DNA from: WHSM01 sp050701635
Lineage (GTDB): Bacteria; Actinomycetota; Actinomycetes; Mycobacteriales; Micromonosporaceae
Assembly (NCBI GenBank): GCA_050701635.1
Contig: JBOGDF010000009.1
Span: 1 to 34,610 of the forward strand
DNA length: 34,610 bases
Direction of reading: 5' to 3'
In this document: positions 25,442 to 33,285 of the stretch, piece by piece
Layout of the letters: every line of letters starts with the position of its first letter
How positions within the stretch are numbered: position 1 is the first letter of the stretch
The notes under the pieces: model-generated
Databases searched by the model: none
Told to the model about the DNA's origin: nothing
Seen by the model: the letters and a program-made list of their open reading frames with translations, nothing else
Made by a program: the position numbers and the translations under genes

Positions 25442-26763
25442 TTTCCGGCCTCGGCGGCCAGCGTTGACACGGCGGTGACCAGACGGTCTACGTGTACGGC
25501 GCTGCTGCCGAGGCCGAGGCTTGCGCGTACCGCGGAGACCGGGGCGCCGGCGGCATCGCCGAGCAGCCGGCGGGTCAGCGGGTGGGCGCAGAACAGTCCG
25601 GCGCGTACGCCGATGCCGTACCGCTGGGAAAGGGCTTCGGCGAGCTGGCCGGAGTCGAGCCCCGCCACCGTGAACGCGATGATCCCGACCCGGGGGTGGT
25701 CCGGCCCGAAGCTGGTCAGCTCGCGGACTCCGGGGATCGCGGTCAGCCCGGCGCGGAGCTGGGCGAGCAGCCGCTGCTCCGCCTCCGCGAGCCGATCCTG
25801 ACCGGCGGTGTCGAGGGTACGGCACGCCTCGGCCAGCGCCACCGCGCCGACCACGTTCGGGGTGCCCGCCTCGTGCCGGGCCGGACCGGTGGTCCAGACC
25901 AGGTCGCTGGTGGCGTCACCGACGTACGCGCTGGCGCCGCCCCCCGCCAGGTACGGCCGCGCCGCGTCCAGCCAGTCGGCGCGGCCCGCGAGCACGCCGG
26001 CGCCGAACGGTGCGTACAGCTTGTGGCCGGACACCGCGACGTAGTCGACCCCGAGGGCGTCGATGTCGACCTTGCGGTGCGGGGCGAGTTGGGCGGCGTC
26101 GAGCAGCGTACGGGCACCGTGCCGGCGGGCCACGGTCGAGATCTCGGCCACCGGCCACAGCTCGCCGGTCACGTTGGAGGCGCCGGTCACCGCCAACAAG
26201 ATAGGAGCGTCGGCTGTGGCATCCGAGCCCCGGCGCAGCTCGGTCAGCGCGGCGTGCACCGACCGTACGGCCTCGCCCGGGCTGTCCGGGATCGGCAGCC
26301 GTACCGCGTCCGGCCAGGGCAGCAGGGTGGCGTGGTGTTCGCTGCCGAAGACCACCACCCGGGTGCCGGCGGGCAGCGCGTGGGCGAGCAGGTTGGTGGC
26401 GTCGGTGGTGTTGCGGGTGAACACCACTGTGTCGTCGTCGCGGCAGCCCAGGAACTCCTTGACGGTCTCGCGGGACTGCTCGTACCGCCGGGTGGTGCGC
26501 TGGGAGAGGATGCCGGCGCCGCGGTGGGCGCTTGCGTACTCCCCGAGGGCTTCGGTCACCGCCGCGGCGGCGCTGGCCAGGCAGGGTGCGCTCGCGGCGT
26601 AGTCGAAGTTGGCGTACGGGATCTGCCCGCCGTCGGCGAGCGGCACCACGAGATCGGCGCCGAGCACGGACGGTGTTTCGGCACCGCGTACCAGCGAAAG
26701 GTTGGGACGCTGAGTGGGCAGTGCGGTGACAGGGCTACAAGGGGCGACCACGGTGGACGTCAT
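25438..26763 (-). CDS. class V aminotransferase, cysteine desulfurase-like
   Basis: This 441-residue PLP enzyme belongs to the NifS/SufS/Csd-type fold. The PLP Lys is about residue 248 in YVAVSGHKLYAPFGAGVL. Other marks are VVFTRNTTDATNLLAHAL, the conserved His in GSEHHATLLPW, the Asp and Gln of LLDAAQLAPH, and a C-terminal Cys in RAGLFCAHPL. A desulfurase would take sulfur from cysteine for cofactor or Fe-S use, but the exact substrate is not fixed by sequence. Its leader is a SAM-IV riboswitch, which ties it to sulfur amino-acid metabolism. ATG 26763 follows GGGAG by eight bases. The in-frame extension to 26856 translates the riboswitch and is not protein. Confidence 0.88.
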   Translation of the reverse strand: MTSTVVAPCSPVTALPTQRPNLSLVRGAETPSVLGADLVVPLADGGQIPYANFDYAASAPCLASAAAAVTEALGEYASAHRGAGILSQRTTRRYEQSRETVKEFLGCRDDDTVVFTRNTTDATNLLAHALPAGTRVVVFGSEHHATLLPWPDAVRLPIPDSPGEAVRSVHAALTELRRGSDATADAPILLAVTGASNVTGELWPVAEISTVARRHGARTLLDAAQLAPHRKVDIDALGVDYVAVSGHKLYAPFGAGVLAGRADWLDAARPYLAGGGASAYVGDATSDLVWTTGPARHEAGTPNVVGAVALAEACRTLDTAGQDRLAEAEQRLLAQLRAGLTAIPGVRELTSFGPDHPRVGIIAFTVAGLDSGQLAEALSQRYGIGVRAGLFCAHPLTRRLLGDAAGAPVSAVRASLGLGSSAVHVDRLVTAVSTLAAEAGN

Positions 26764-26770
26764 GCCGGAA

Positions 26771-26808
26771 CTCCCGGGGCTCAGGACCCCTGGTGTGTCC
26801 CGGGGTCC
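26771..26808 (-). promoter_or_regulatory. riboswitch expression platform (probable Shine-Dalgarno sequestration)
   Basis: Two exclusive pairings are visible. GGACCCC (26,808-26,802) pairs with GGGGUCC (26,790-26,784), using bases next to the pseudoknot strand. Alternatively, CCCGGG at 26,804-26,799 pairs with CCCGGG at 26,778-26,773, which contains part of the GGGAG ribosome binding site. No U-rich terminator is present, so control is probably translational. Confidence 0.5.
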
Positions 26809-26916
26809 GCGCTTGCCCGGCACGGTTGTGCCGGACCCGGTCCTCACCCGGGGCACCCCACCGCGGAGCGAGGGTTGCCGGCCAGCAAGCCGGGGCTTGA
26901 CGCTGGCACTCGTGAC
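26807..26916 (-). promoter_or_regulatory. SAM-IV riboswitch aptamer
   Basis: Read on the minus strand, all main helices can be drawn. P1 is GGUC (26,916-26,913) with GACC. P2 is GCCAGC / GCUGGC with inner AAGCC / GGCUU. P3 is CCGGCAACCC with GGGGUGCCCCGG. P5 is a perfect CCGGCAC / GUGCCGG hairpin. A pseudoknot joins CCGCG in the P3 loop with CGCGG in the final GCAAGCGCGG. This matches the SAM-IV class, found mainly in actinobacteria upstream of sulfur-metabolism genes, where S-adenosylmethionine binding lowers expression. It controls the cysteine desulfurase-like gene, whose start is 44 bases downstream. Confidence 0.92.
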
Positions 26917-26995
26917 CTGGCGACAGTTTAGAACACGGGGGTACGCCGAGACCAGCTGCGTCGGTGTACGACAACCGGCCCCGGCACCGGAACAC

Positions 26996-27001
26996 TAGGC
27001 T
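26996..27001 (+). promoter_or_regulatory. leaderless -10 element of the PrsW-like gene
   Basis: TAGGCT lies seven bases before ATG 27009 and there is no ribosome binding site. The spacing fits a transcript beginning at or one base before the start codon. Confidence 0.45.
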
Positions 27002-27008
27002 GGGCCGC

Positions 27009-28817
27009 ATGTCTTCGCTCCCGCCGGAAGGGACTGCGCCGCAGCAGCCCCCACCCCAGCAGCCTGAGCCGTCCGGGCCCTCGCGGTCTGAGCCGTCCGG
27101 GCCTCCGCAGTCCGAGCTGGCGCCGCCTGCGCCGCCGCAGTCTGAGGCGCCGTGGTCTGGGCTGTCGCCATCGGAGGAGTCGCCGTCCGGAGCGTCGCAG
27201 CCTGAGACATCGCAGGCCGAGGCGTCGCAGGCCGAGCAGGTGCTGCAGCCCGAGCCGCCGACCACCTCGACGATCGGGATGCGCGAGTTCATCGGCGCCG
27301 CGATGCCGCCCAAGCAAGGCCGGGACTGGAAGCGGATCGTGCTGATCAGCTCGGTGGTGCTGGTGCTGCTGGTGGGCGCGCTGATCATCGTGTGGCAGGT
27401 CGGCAGCAACCTGGGCCCGGGGTTGTTCTTCGCCGCCTCGGCGATCTCGTTGCTGCCGGTGCCGTTCCTGGTGTTCTTCTTCCTCTGGCTGGACCGTTTC
27501 GACCCGCCGTCGTCGTGGCGCTACCCGGCGCTGGCGTTCGCCTGGGGCGCGTGCGTGGCGACCGCGCTCTCGTTGATGGTGAACACCTTCGGCTCGTACG
27601 TCTTCGCACAGCTGGACTGGCGCGAGACCTGGGTGGCGGTGTTCGTGGCGCCGGTGATCGAGGAGATCACGAAGGCGATGGCGCCGCTTCTGCTGTTCCT
27701 GTTCCGCCGGCGCGAGGTGCTCGGGATCCCCGATGCCGTGATGTACGCGGGGCTGTCCGCCGCGGGCTTCGCGATGACCGAGAACGTGCTCTACCTGGGC
27801 GGCGTCTACATCTCCGGTGAGCAGCTGCAGGGCGAGTTCGGCGCCGTCCTGGGCGTGGTGAGCCTGGTGGTCGTACGGCTCGGCTTCACCGGCTTCATCC
27901 ACCCGCTGTTCACGGCGCTGACCGGGATCGGCATCGGGCTCGCTGCGCGTACCGGCAATCTGGCGCTGCGCTTCGTGTTTCCGCTGGCCGGGCTGCTGGG
28001 CGCGATGCTGTTCCACGGCGTATGGAACTTCATGGCCACGCAGGCCCAGCGGGATCCCCGCTTCCTGGGGTACGTCTACTTCCTGATCGCGTTGCCGGTG
28101 CTGTTCGGGTTCCTGGTGCTGGCCTGCTGGGCGCGTACCGCCCCGGGTCGGGCGATCCGCCGGCTGCTCCCGGAGTACGTACGGGCCGGCTGGCTGAGCC
28201 CGCCCGAGCTGGGCTCGCTGGTGACGCTGCGGCGCCGGCTGTGGGCCCGCCGCTGGGCGCAGAAGGTGGCCGGCGCGGACGGGGTGGTCGCGATGCGCGG
28301 CTACCAGATCGCGTGCACCAAGTTGGCGCTGCTGCGGGAAGCCCGCGGCAACGGCGTACCGGACTGGGAGCCGGATCCCGAGGCGAAACTGCTCGGCGAT
28401 CTCGCCAAGCACCGCGAGGTCTTCGGCGGGCGCGATCCGTCGGTGCCCGGGGCATGGTGGGACGGCCGGCGGTACCGCCTGAAGTTCCCGGACGGCAAGG
28501 AGCATCAGATCGATCCGCCACGGACCCTGGTGATGCCGGTCCCGGCGCTGGCGCAGTATCCGTGGACGCTGCCGCCCGCGTACGCCGGTCAGCCCGGGTA
28601 CGGCGGTCGCCCAGGTCCCGGCGGCCCTGGTTACGGCGGTCCCGGTCACGGCGGCCCTGGTTACGGAGGCCCGCCTGGGTACGGAGGCCAGTCGGGTTAC
28701 GGCGGTGCCGGGCACGGCGGTCCGCCCGGGTACGGCGGGGCGCCTCCGGCGTACCCCCCGAGTGGTCAGTCCGGCGGCTACCCGCAGTCGGGCTACCCAC
28801 CCGGCGGTTACCGGTAG
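27009..28817 (+). CDS. PrsW family intramembrane metalloprotease
   Basis: This 602-residue membrane protease has the M82/PrsW motifs on successive helices: VIEEITKA (Glu218, Glu219, Lys222), GFAMTENVLYLGG (Glu258), FIHPLFTALTGIG (His298) and LFHGVWNF (His336). In Bacillus, PrsW starts degradation of an anti-sigma factor; the substrate here is unknown. About 110 N-terminal residues are a Pro/Ser/Glu/Gln-rich disordered arm. TM helices run from about 115 to 375. A soluble domain follows at about 385-520, and the last 80 residues are Gly/Tyr/Pro repeats (GGPGYGGPGHGGPGYGG). ATG 27009 was chosen because a leaderless -10 precedes it. Confidence 0.88.
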   Translation: MSSLPPEGTAPQQPPPQQPEPSGPSRSEPSGPPQSELAPPAPPQSEAPWSGLSPSEESPSGASQPETSQAEASQAEQVLQPEPPTTSTIGMREFIGAAMPPKQGRDWKRIVLISSVVLVLLVGALIIVWQVGSNLGPGLFFAASAISLLPVPFLVFFFLWLDRFDPPSSWRYPALAFAWGACVATALSLMVNTFGSYVFAQLDWRETWVAVFVAPVIEEITKAMAPLLLFLFRRREVLGIPDAVMYAGLSAAGFAMTENVLYLGGVYISGEQLQGEFGAVLGVVSLVVVRLGFTGFIHPLFTALTGIGIGLAARTGNLALRFVFPLAGLLGAMLFHGVWNFMATQAQRDPRFLGYVYFLIALPVLFGFLVLACWARTAPGRAIRRLLPEYVRAGWLSPPELGSLVTLRRRLWARRWAQKVAGADGVVAMRGYQIACTKLALLREARGNGVPDWEPDPEAKLLGDLAKHREVFGGRDPSVPGAWWDGRRYRLKFPDGKEHQIDPPRTLVMPVPALAQYPWTLPPAYAGQPGYGGRPGPGGPGYGGPGHGGPGYGGPPGYGGQSGYGGAGHGGPPGYGGAPPAYPPSGQSGGYPQSGYPPGGYR

Positions 28818-28892
28818 CGGCCCTTTCTCTCGTCCGGCCAGTACCGGCCGGCGGCGTCAGGCCGGCCTGTGGCGTCGCGGTTGGAGTGATGG

Positions 28893-28950
28893 CCAAGATC
28901 ATGGGCACCTTCATGCAGTCATGAATGCATGAAGGTGCCCATGATCTTGG
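28893..28950. terminator. perfect 25-bp-stem hairpin between convergent genes
   Basis: CCAAGATCATGGGCACCTTC begins at 28,893 and the arm runs to 28,917. Its exact reverse complement is 28,926-28,950, with an eight-base loop (GTCATGAA). It lies between the ends of the PrsW-like and GroES-like genes, so it can serve as a bidirectional terminator. Its perfection and lower G+C also suit a dispersed mobile-type repeat. Confidence 0.7.
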
Positions 28951-28969
28951 AGCCGCAGGGCTCGTTGGA

Positions 28970-29347
28970 TTAGAGGTAGAGGCCGGTGGCGTCGGGTTCG
29001 ACGCGGGCCGCGGCCACCGCGTGCACGTCGCGCTCGCGTAGCAGGACGTAGTCCTGGCCGTGCAGCTCCACTTCGGACCGGTCATCGGGGTCGAACAGCA
29101 CCCGGTCGCCGTTCTTCACCGCGCGTACTAGCGGACCGACCGCCACCGCGACCGCCCACGACAGCCGCTTGCCGACCGCCGCGGTCGCCGGGATCACGAT
29201 GCCCGCGGCGGAACGGCGCTCGCCCTCGTTCTCGAGGCTGACCAGCAGCCGGTCGTGCAGCAGCCGGATCGGGAGCCCCTGGTCGGTGTCGGACGGCTTG
29301 GTCAGCTCGCCGGATGTGGGCAGGGAGGCGGAGTTCTTGCGGGTCAC
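28970..29347 (-). CDS. GroES-like co-chaperonin family protein
   Basis: This 125-residue protein has the Cpn10 fold pattern: RLLHDRLLVSLENEGERRSA at the start, then GIVIPATA (mobile-loop edge), AVAVAVGPLVRAVKNGDRVL and FDPDDRSEVELHGQDYVLLR, the last matching the strand before the conserved C-terminus. It is divergent from typical GroES and stands alone, with no GroEL beside it. It is therefore probably an accessory paralogue rather than the main co-chaperonin. About 25 extra N-terminal residues (Ser/Thr-rich) and a 15-residue C-terminal tail are unusual. GTG 29347 has no ribosome binding site but lies six bases after a -10 element. It is divergent from the transporter gene, 53 bases apart. 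Confidence 0.8.
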   Translation of the reverse strand: MTRKNSASLPTSGELTKPSDTDQGLPIRLLHDRLLVSLENEGERRSAAGIVIPATAAVGKRLSWAVAVAVGPLVRAVKNGDRVLFDPDDRSEVELHGQDYVLLRERDVHAVAAARVEPDATGLYL

Positions 29348-29353
29348 GCCGAC

Positions 29354-29359
29354 ACGCTA
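29354..29359 (-). promoter_or_regulatory. leaderless -10 element of the GroES-like gene
   Basis: On the minus strand this reads TAGCGT, exactly six bases before GTG 29347, with no ribosome binding site. Confidence 0.45.
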
Positions 29360-29388
29360 CTTCAAGTTCGGCGGGTGACCGAAGGGGC

Positions 29389-29394
29389 TACGGT
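29389..29394 (+). promoter_or_regulatory. leaderless -10 element of the AI-2E-type transporter gene
   Basis: TACGGT lies exactly six bases before GTG 29401, with no ribosome binding site. It is 29 bases from the opposed -10 at 29,354-29,359, so the two promoters overlap. Confidence 0.45.
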
Positions 29395-29400
29395 GATCAC

Positions 29401-30672
29401 GTGAGTCGGTGGGAGCAGATGAGCGGCCGGATCCGGGACGCCTGGCGGGCCGTACGGCGTCTGGAGGATCGTGGCTCCGAGGAGTGGATCGAGCCGGCCC
29501 GAGCCGCGCCCGCGCCGGATCCGGTGATCGAGGAGCAGCTGCCGACAGCGGTCGTGCCCGACGACCATCCGCTGGTGCCGTTGTCGCGGCACGACGACGC
29601 GTTGGTGTCGCGGGGGATACGGATCGCCGCTGCCTGGTCGTGGCGCCTGCTGGTGATCGCGGTCGCGGCCGGCGCGCTGCTGTGGCTGCTGGCGTACATC
29701 CGGCTGATCGTGGTGCCGTTGGTGATCGCACTGCTGCTCTCGGCGCTGCTGGAGCCGGCGGCGGCGTGGCTGCGCCGGGTCGGGGTGCCGCGGTCGCTGG
29801 CCGCCGCGATCGTGTTGATCGGCGGGCTGGGTGCCGTGGTGGGGATCCTGACCGCGGTGATCAACGCGTTCATCGACGGTGTCCCCGAGCTGTACGGCAA
29901 CGTGCAGGAAGGCATCGTTCAGATCGAGTCGTGGCTGCGTACCGGCCCGCTGCAGCTGTCCGAACGGCAGCTCGACCAGGCGTTCGCCAGCGCCCGGGAG
30001 TGGCTGGACGAAAACCGTAAGGCGTTCACCGCCGGCGCCGTCGACACCGCCACCGAGACCGCCACCACGGTGGGTCACGTCCTCGCGGGGATCTTCCTCG
30101 TGCTGTTCACGTCGTTCTTCTTCATGCGGGACGGACGGAACATCTGGCAGAGCATCAGCTCGATGTTCCCGAGCAACGCCCAGGCCGACGTGTACGGCGC
30201 CGGCAACGCGGCGTGGCGTTCACTCACCTCGTACGTACGGGCCACCGTGGTGGTCGCGGCCATCGACGCGGTCGGCATCGGGCTCGGGGCGGCGATCCTC
30301 GGGCTGCCGTTGGCGTTCCCGATCGGCGCGCTGGTGTTCCTGGCGTCGTTCGTACCGATCGTCGGCGCCACGGTGTCCGGCATCGTGGCGGTGCTGGTGG
30401 CGCTGGTGGTCAAGGGCCCGTTCGTGGCGTTGGTGATGCTGTTGATCGTGATCGGGGTGCAGCAGGTGGAGGGCCACGTACTGCAGCCGCTGCTGCTGGG
30501 CAGGGCGGTCGCGTTGCACCCGGTGGCGGTAATCATCGCGATCGGCGCCGGCGTCGTGGTCGCGGGGATCGTGGGGGCGCTGATCGCCGTACCGACGGTG
30601 GCGGTGCTGAACACGGCGTTCCGCTACCTGCGCGGTCAACGACCCCTCGAGACGGAGGTACGCCCCGGCTGA
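29401..30672 (+). CDS. AI-2E family (PerM/YdiK-like) transporter
   Basis: This 423-residue polytopic membrane protein begins with an 80-residue charged cytoplasmic arm. Paired helices follow (LLVIAVAAGALLWLLAYIRL, IVVPLVIALLLSALLEPAAA, LAAAIVLIGGLGAVVGILTA), then a long amphipathic linker. The C-terminal half carries family signatures: FLVLFTSFFFMRDGRNIW, LPLAFPIGALVFLASFVPIV, VEGHVLQPLLLGRAVALHPV and a final helix pair. Family members are exporters or ion antiporters, and autoinducer-2 export is shown for only some, so the substrate is unknown. GTG 29401 is supported by the leaderless -10; the open frame upstream overlaps the divergent gene. Confidence 0.88.
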   Translation: MSRWEQMSGRIRDAWRAVRRLEDRGSEEWIEPARAAPAPDPVIEEQLPTAVVPDDHPLVPLSRHDDALVSRGIRIAAAWSWRLLVIAVAAGALLWLLAYIRLIVVPLVIALLLSALLEPAAAWLRRVGVPRSLAAAIVLIGGLGAVVGILTAVINAFIDGVPELYGNVQEGIVQIESWLRTGPLQLSERQLDQAFASAREWLDENRKAFTAGAVDTATETATTVGHVLAGIFLVLFTSFFFMRDGRNIWQSISSMFPSNAQADVYGAGNAAWRSLTSYVRATVVVAAIDAVGIGLGAAILGLPLAFPIGALVFLASFVPIVGATVSGIVAVLVALVVKGPFVALVMLLIVIGVQQVEGHVLQPLLLGRAVALHPVAVIIAIGAGVVVAGIVGALIAVPTVAVLNTAFRYLRGQRPLETEVRPG

Positions 30673-30691
30673 CTCGCTGGCGCCTCGACGC

Positions 30692-30937
30692 TCAGCGGCC
30701 GCTTTCCGGTGTGCCGCCGGCGGCGATGTAGAGGGCGTAACCGGCGACGGCGAGCGCGATCAGCACGAACAGCACTGCGGGGCGGGTCATGGCCCAGGCC
30801 ACGGCCCGGAACGTGGGCACCGAGGCCTTGGTGACGCGGTAGTCGTTCCAGGCGCGGTGGGCCCTCTGGAACCGGCGGCCGGTGAGCCAGCCGAGGGCCA
30901 GCCCACCCAGCACTGCCATGGCGATGAACGAGGTCAC
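30692..30937 (-). CDS. small two-helix membrane protein, 81 residues
   Basis: I recognise no family. A hydrophobic helix lies at about residues 3-19 (SFIAMAVLGGLALGWLTG), followed by a basic loop and an amphipathic stretch (RRFQRAHRAWNDYRVTKA). A second helix is at about 54-73 (AVLFVLIALAVAGYALYIAA). Both ends may face the same side. GTG 30937 follows AGGAGA by eight bases, which supports a real gene. It is convergent with the transporter gene, 19 bases away. Confidence 0.7.
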   Translation of the reverse strand: MTSFIAMAVLGGLALGWLTGRRFQRAHRAWNDYRVTKASVPTFRAVAWAMTRPAVLFVLIALAVAGYALYIAAGGTPESGR

Positions 30938-31065
30938 GGCGGGGTCTCCTGGTGCATGGGGTGAGGCCTACAAAATCACAAACCCCCTGCTGAGCACCAG
31001 AGTCACGGTCGATGTCCATCTATGACTCAGCGTCACCGATAAGCGGGCTGTGCGGTCGCATGGAG

Positions 31066-31758
31066 TCAGGACTGGTTGGGCGACGGTCGGGCGTCCGTCT
31101 CGGCTATGAGCGCCTCCAGGGCGTGGTCGCGGATCTGCTCGGCCTGTACCGGTGTGATACGCACCGTGGAGTCTGGTCCTACGTACGTCTTCACGGCAAC
31201 CTGGATCCTGGTCCGTCGGGTGGTGTAGAAGCCCTGAGCGGTTATGGAGTCGCCCGTGGTGCTGTCGTATGAGACGACACAGACATCCCGGCGGCCGAGT
31301 CGGACCGTTTTTGGCTCCGCCGCCTCGGCGACATACAGCTGGCACTCGGAGGCGCCCGGTCCGTTGCGTTCTAAGCCGCGTTCAACACCTTCCTGCAGTG
31401 TCCCGGTGAGTTCGGAGAAGCTGATCCACAGGGTGAGCTCCGTGGTTGGCAGTGCTTCGCCGCGACGGGCGTGCACCCGGCACTCGTGATCTCGTGCCGG
31501 CTCTTCAGCATCCTCAAGCTCCGCTTCTGGCAGCTTGCCGAGCAGCTGGCGCACCGCGGCGGCGACCCGAACGCAGAACAGCTGCGCTTCGGTGCGGGCG
31601 ATCGGCGCGCCATCGAATCGGGGATCTGATTTGAACAAATGCGCGCCGTTGCTGGGCGATCGGCTCGGCGCGCCTTCACAGGCGGTCGTCGACATGGCGA
31701 GCAGCAGCATGATGAGCCAATGCGCGACTGCCCGAGCCCGCGAGCCTGGTGGGCGCAT
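31066..31758 (-). CDS. secreted lipoprotein, type VII-like cluster
   Basis: This 230-residue protein starts with a basic then hydrophobic signal (AVAHWLIMLLLAMSTTAC) whose Cys27 is the likely lipidation site. The mature part has four further Cys residues (FCVRV, HECRV, SECQL, DVCVV), which suggests two disulfides, and alternating acidic helices and strands. The family is unknown. ATG 31758 follows GGGAG by about eight bases. It begins five bases after the upstream gene's stop and is the last gene of the minus-strand operon, so a surface or secretion-linked role is inferred from context. Confidence 0.78.
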   Translation of the reverse strand: MRPPGSRARAVAHWLIMLLLAMSTTACEGAPSRSPSNGAHLFKSDPRFDGAPIARTEAQLFCVRVAAAVRQLLGKLPEAELEDAEEPARDHECRVHARRGEALPTTELTLWISFSELTGTLQEGVERGLERNGPGASECQLYVAEAAEPKTVRLGRRDVCVVSYDSTTGDSITAQGFYTTRRTRIQVAVKTYVGPDSTVRITPVQAEQIRDHALEALIAETDARPSPNQS

Positions 31759-31763
31759 GAGGC

Positions 31764-32618
31764 TCACTCCCATCCCTTGTCGAGGGCCTCGTCGGTCAGC
31801 CCAGGATCCACCTTCCGAACCGCCTCATTCCCTTCGATGGGTAGGTATTCGACGCGGCCGTCAGGCCCGCTGCCGTACTTGCCGGGATCCAGCGCGCCGA
31901 GCGACTTGGACAGGTCGTCGATGTCCTGACCGAAGACCTTGCCGTCGCTCGCACCGTCTCGGCGCACCTGGGCGAGCCTCCGCGCTTGCTCCTCGTTCGC
32001 TTTGAGAAACCCGATGATCATGCCTATGGCACCCCCGAGCACCGCGCCAGCCGCCGTCCCCTTCGCGCCTCCGAACTCGCCGTAGCCGGCGCCTTCCAGC
32101 GCACCGCCAGCGGCGCTCTCTGCGATGACCTCGTCGGCTCCCTCGCCGGAATGAGCGAGTCCGCTGATGTAACGCTCGCGCAACCCCGCCAGGTGAACCT
32201 CGATGGCGTCGGCACACTTGGTCTGGAACTCGGCCATCCGGTCAGCCAGGGCACCCATGTCGTCGACCAGGGCGTCCAGGTGACCGCGTAAGCCCGTGTT
32301 GTTTGTTGTACCTACATGACTGCGTAACCTGTCCCACCGACCACAGAACGCCTCGGCCCCCTCACCCTTCCATTCGTCGAGGACCGTAATGGCGTTCGCG
32401 GCAGACGCGGTCTCGTAGCCCGTGTCGAGGGATTCGAGTTGGTGTCTCTTCGTGTCGAGTAGGGCGGGATCCATGCGGAGGACCCAGTTGATGATGCGGG
32501 CGGGTGTGGCGGCGCGGCTGTCGGCGCCGCCGTACTTGCGCATCAGGTATTCGGCGGTGGCGATATCCGCTTCATACGTCATCGCGGTCTGGCGCAGGAT
32601 CTCGCGTGGTGTGCTCAT
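31764..32618 (-). CDS. WXG-like / type VII effector-like protein with glycine zipper
   Basis: This 284-residue protein has a helical N-terminal half containing EWKGEGAEAF (Trp83-Lys84-Gly85), a WXG100-type turn between two long helices (residues about 60-155). A Gly/Ala-rich segment follows at about 165-205 (GGALEGAGYGEFGGAKGTAA, then LGGAIGMIIGF), resembling a glycine-zipper membrane hairpin. The C-terminus is polar. This suggests a type VII-exported protein able to enter membranes. It has no signal peptide. It lies between a second WXG-like neighbour and a lipoprotein in a tight operon. Function is inferred only. Confidence 0.65.
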   Translation of the reverse strand: MSTPREILRQTAMTYEADIATAEYLMRKYGGADSRAATPARIINWVLRMDPALLDTKRHQLESLDTGYETASAANAITVLDEWKGEGAEAFCGRWDRLRSHVGTTNNTGLRGHLDALVDDMGALADRMAEFQTKCADAIEVHLAGLRERYISGLAHSGEGADEVIAESAAGGALEGAGYGEFGGAKGTAAGAVLGGAIGMIIGFLKANEEQARRLAQVRRDGASDGKVFGQDIDDLSKSLGALDPGKYGSGPDGRVEYLPIEGNEAVRKVDPGLTDEALDKGWE

Positions 32619-32636
32619 GGAATCTGCCCCGTCAGA

Positions 32637-33284
32637 TCAGCGGTCGCCGTACTTTGCGTACGGGTTGCCATATCCGTCGTACTTGTCTTTGATGTGCAGC
32701 GCGTTCTCTACGTCAACATGGGCGTACATGCGGGCAGCTCGGATCAGCTTCGTCATCAGATACGCGAGTTCGGCGCGAACGACCTGGACCTCCGCCAGCC
32801 GATTGTCGACCGCGGTGTCCCACGCCTTCTTCAGCGGTGCCGCCCAGGGCGCACTGTCGCCGGCGGCCCCGAGATCCTCGCCGTCGGTGTTGTACCCGCA
32901 GACGTCCTCGCCGCTGCGCTTGCCGCCAGCGGCGTAGAAGTCGTCCCACTGGTCGCGCTGCTCCTCCGGGTACGAGGAGTTGCCGCCGACCGCGCTGAAA
33001 TTGCCAGCGAGGTCGGCCCAGCCCGAACGTTCCCCTCCGGTGTCGTGCTCTGGATCGAGATCGAGCCCGGTCGCTTTCTCGTATTCCGTAACCGACATCG
33101 GGGTGTACGTGAAGGTCAGCGAGTCCCAGTGTGGGCCGGCCGTCGAGCCGACACCGCCGTAGGCTCGGCCGCTTGCCTTGAAATCCTGGTGTCGTGGCGG
33201 CGTCCAGCCGGCGAGCAGGTCAAAGGAGTTGTTGCAGGTGCGCGCCATCCGGATCAGCGCATCTGTCTGCACTTTCGTAACCAT
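32637..33284 (-). CDS. hypothetical protein of the type VII-like operon, 215 residues
   Basis: The family is not recognised. ATG 33284 lies one base after the preceding gene's stop and has GGGGGA upstream. The N-terminus is helical (VQTDALIRMARTCNNSFDLL). An acidic, Gly/Trp-rich middle follows (SGWADLAGNFSAVGG, EEQRDQWDDFYAAGGKRSGE), then long C-terminal helices (AWDTAVDNRLAEVQVVRAEL, LMTKLIRAARMYAHVDVENA). The helical ends separated by a W-rich middle fit an exported WXG-superfamily partner of the next gene, but no strict W-x-G turn is seen. Confidence 0.65.
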   Translation of the reverse strand: MVTKVQTDALIRMARTCNNSFDLLAGWTPPRHQDFKASGRAYGGVGSTAGPHWDSLTFTYTPMSVTEYEKATGLDLDPEHDTGGERSGWADLAGNFSAVGGNSSYPEEQRDQWDDFYAAGGKRSGEDVCGYNTDGEDLGAAGDSAPWAAPLKKAWDTAVDNRLAEVQVVRAELAYLMTKLIRAARMYAHVDVENALHIKDKYDGYGNPYAKYGDR

Positions 33285-33285
33285 G

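Noticed and set aside
26764..26856. 31-residue N-terminal extension of the desulfurase-like protein
   Set aside because: It is a translation of the SAM-IV riboswitch and its expression platform.
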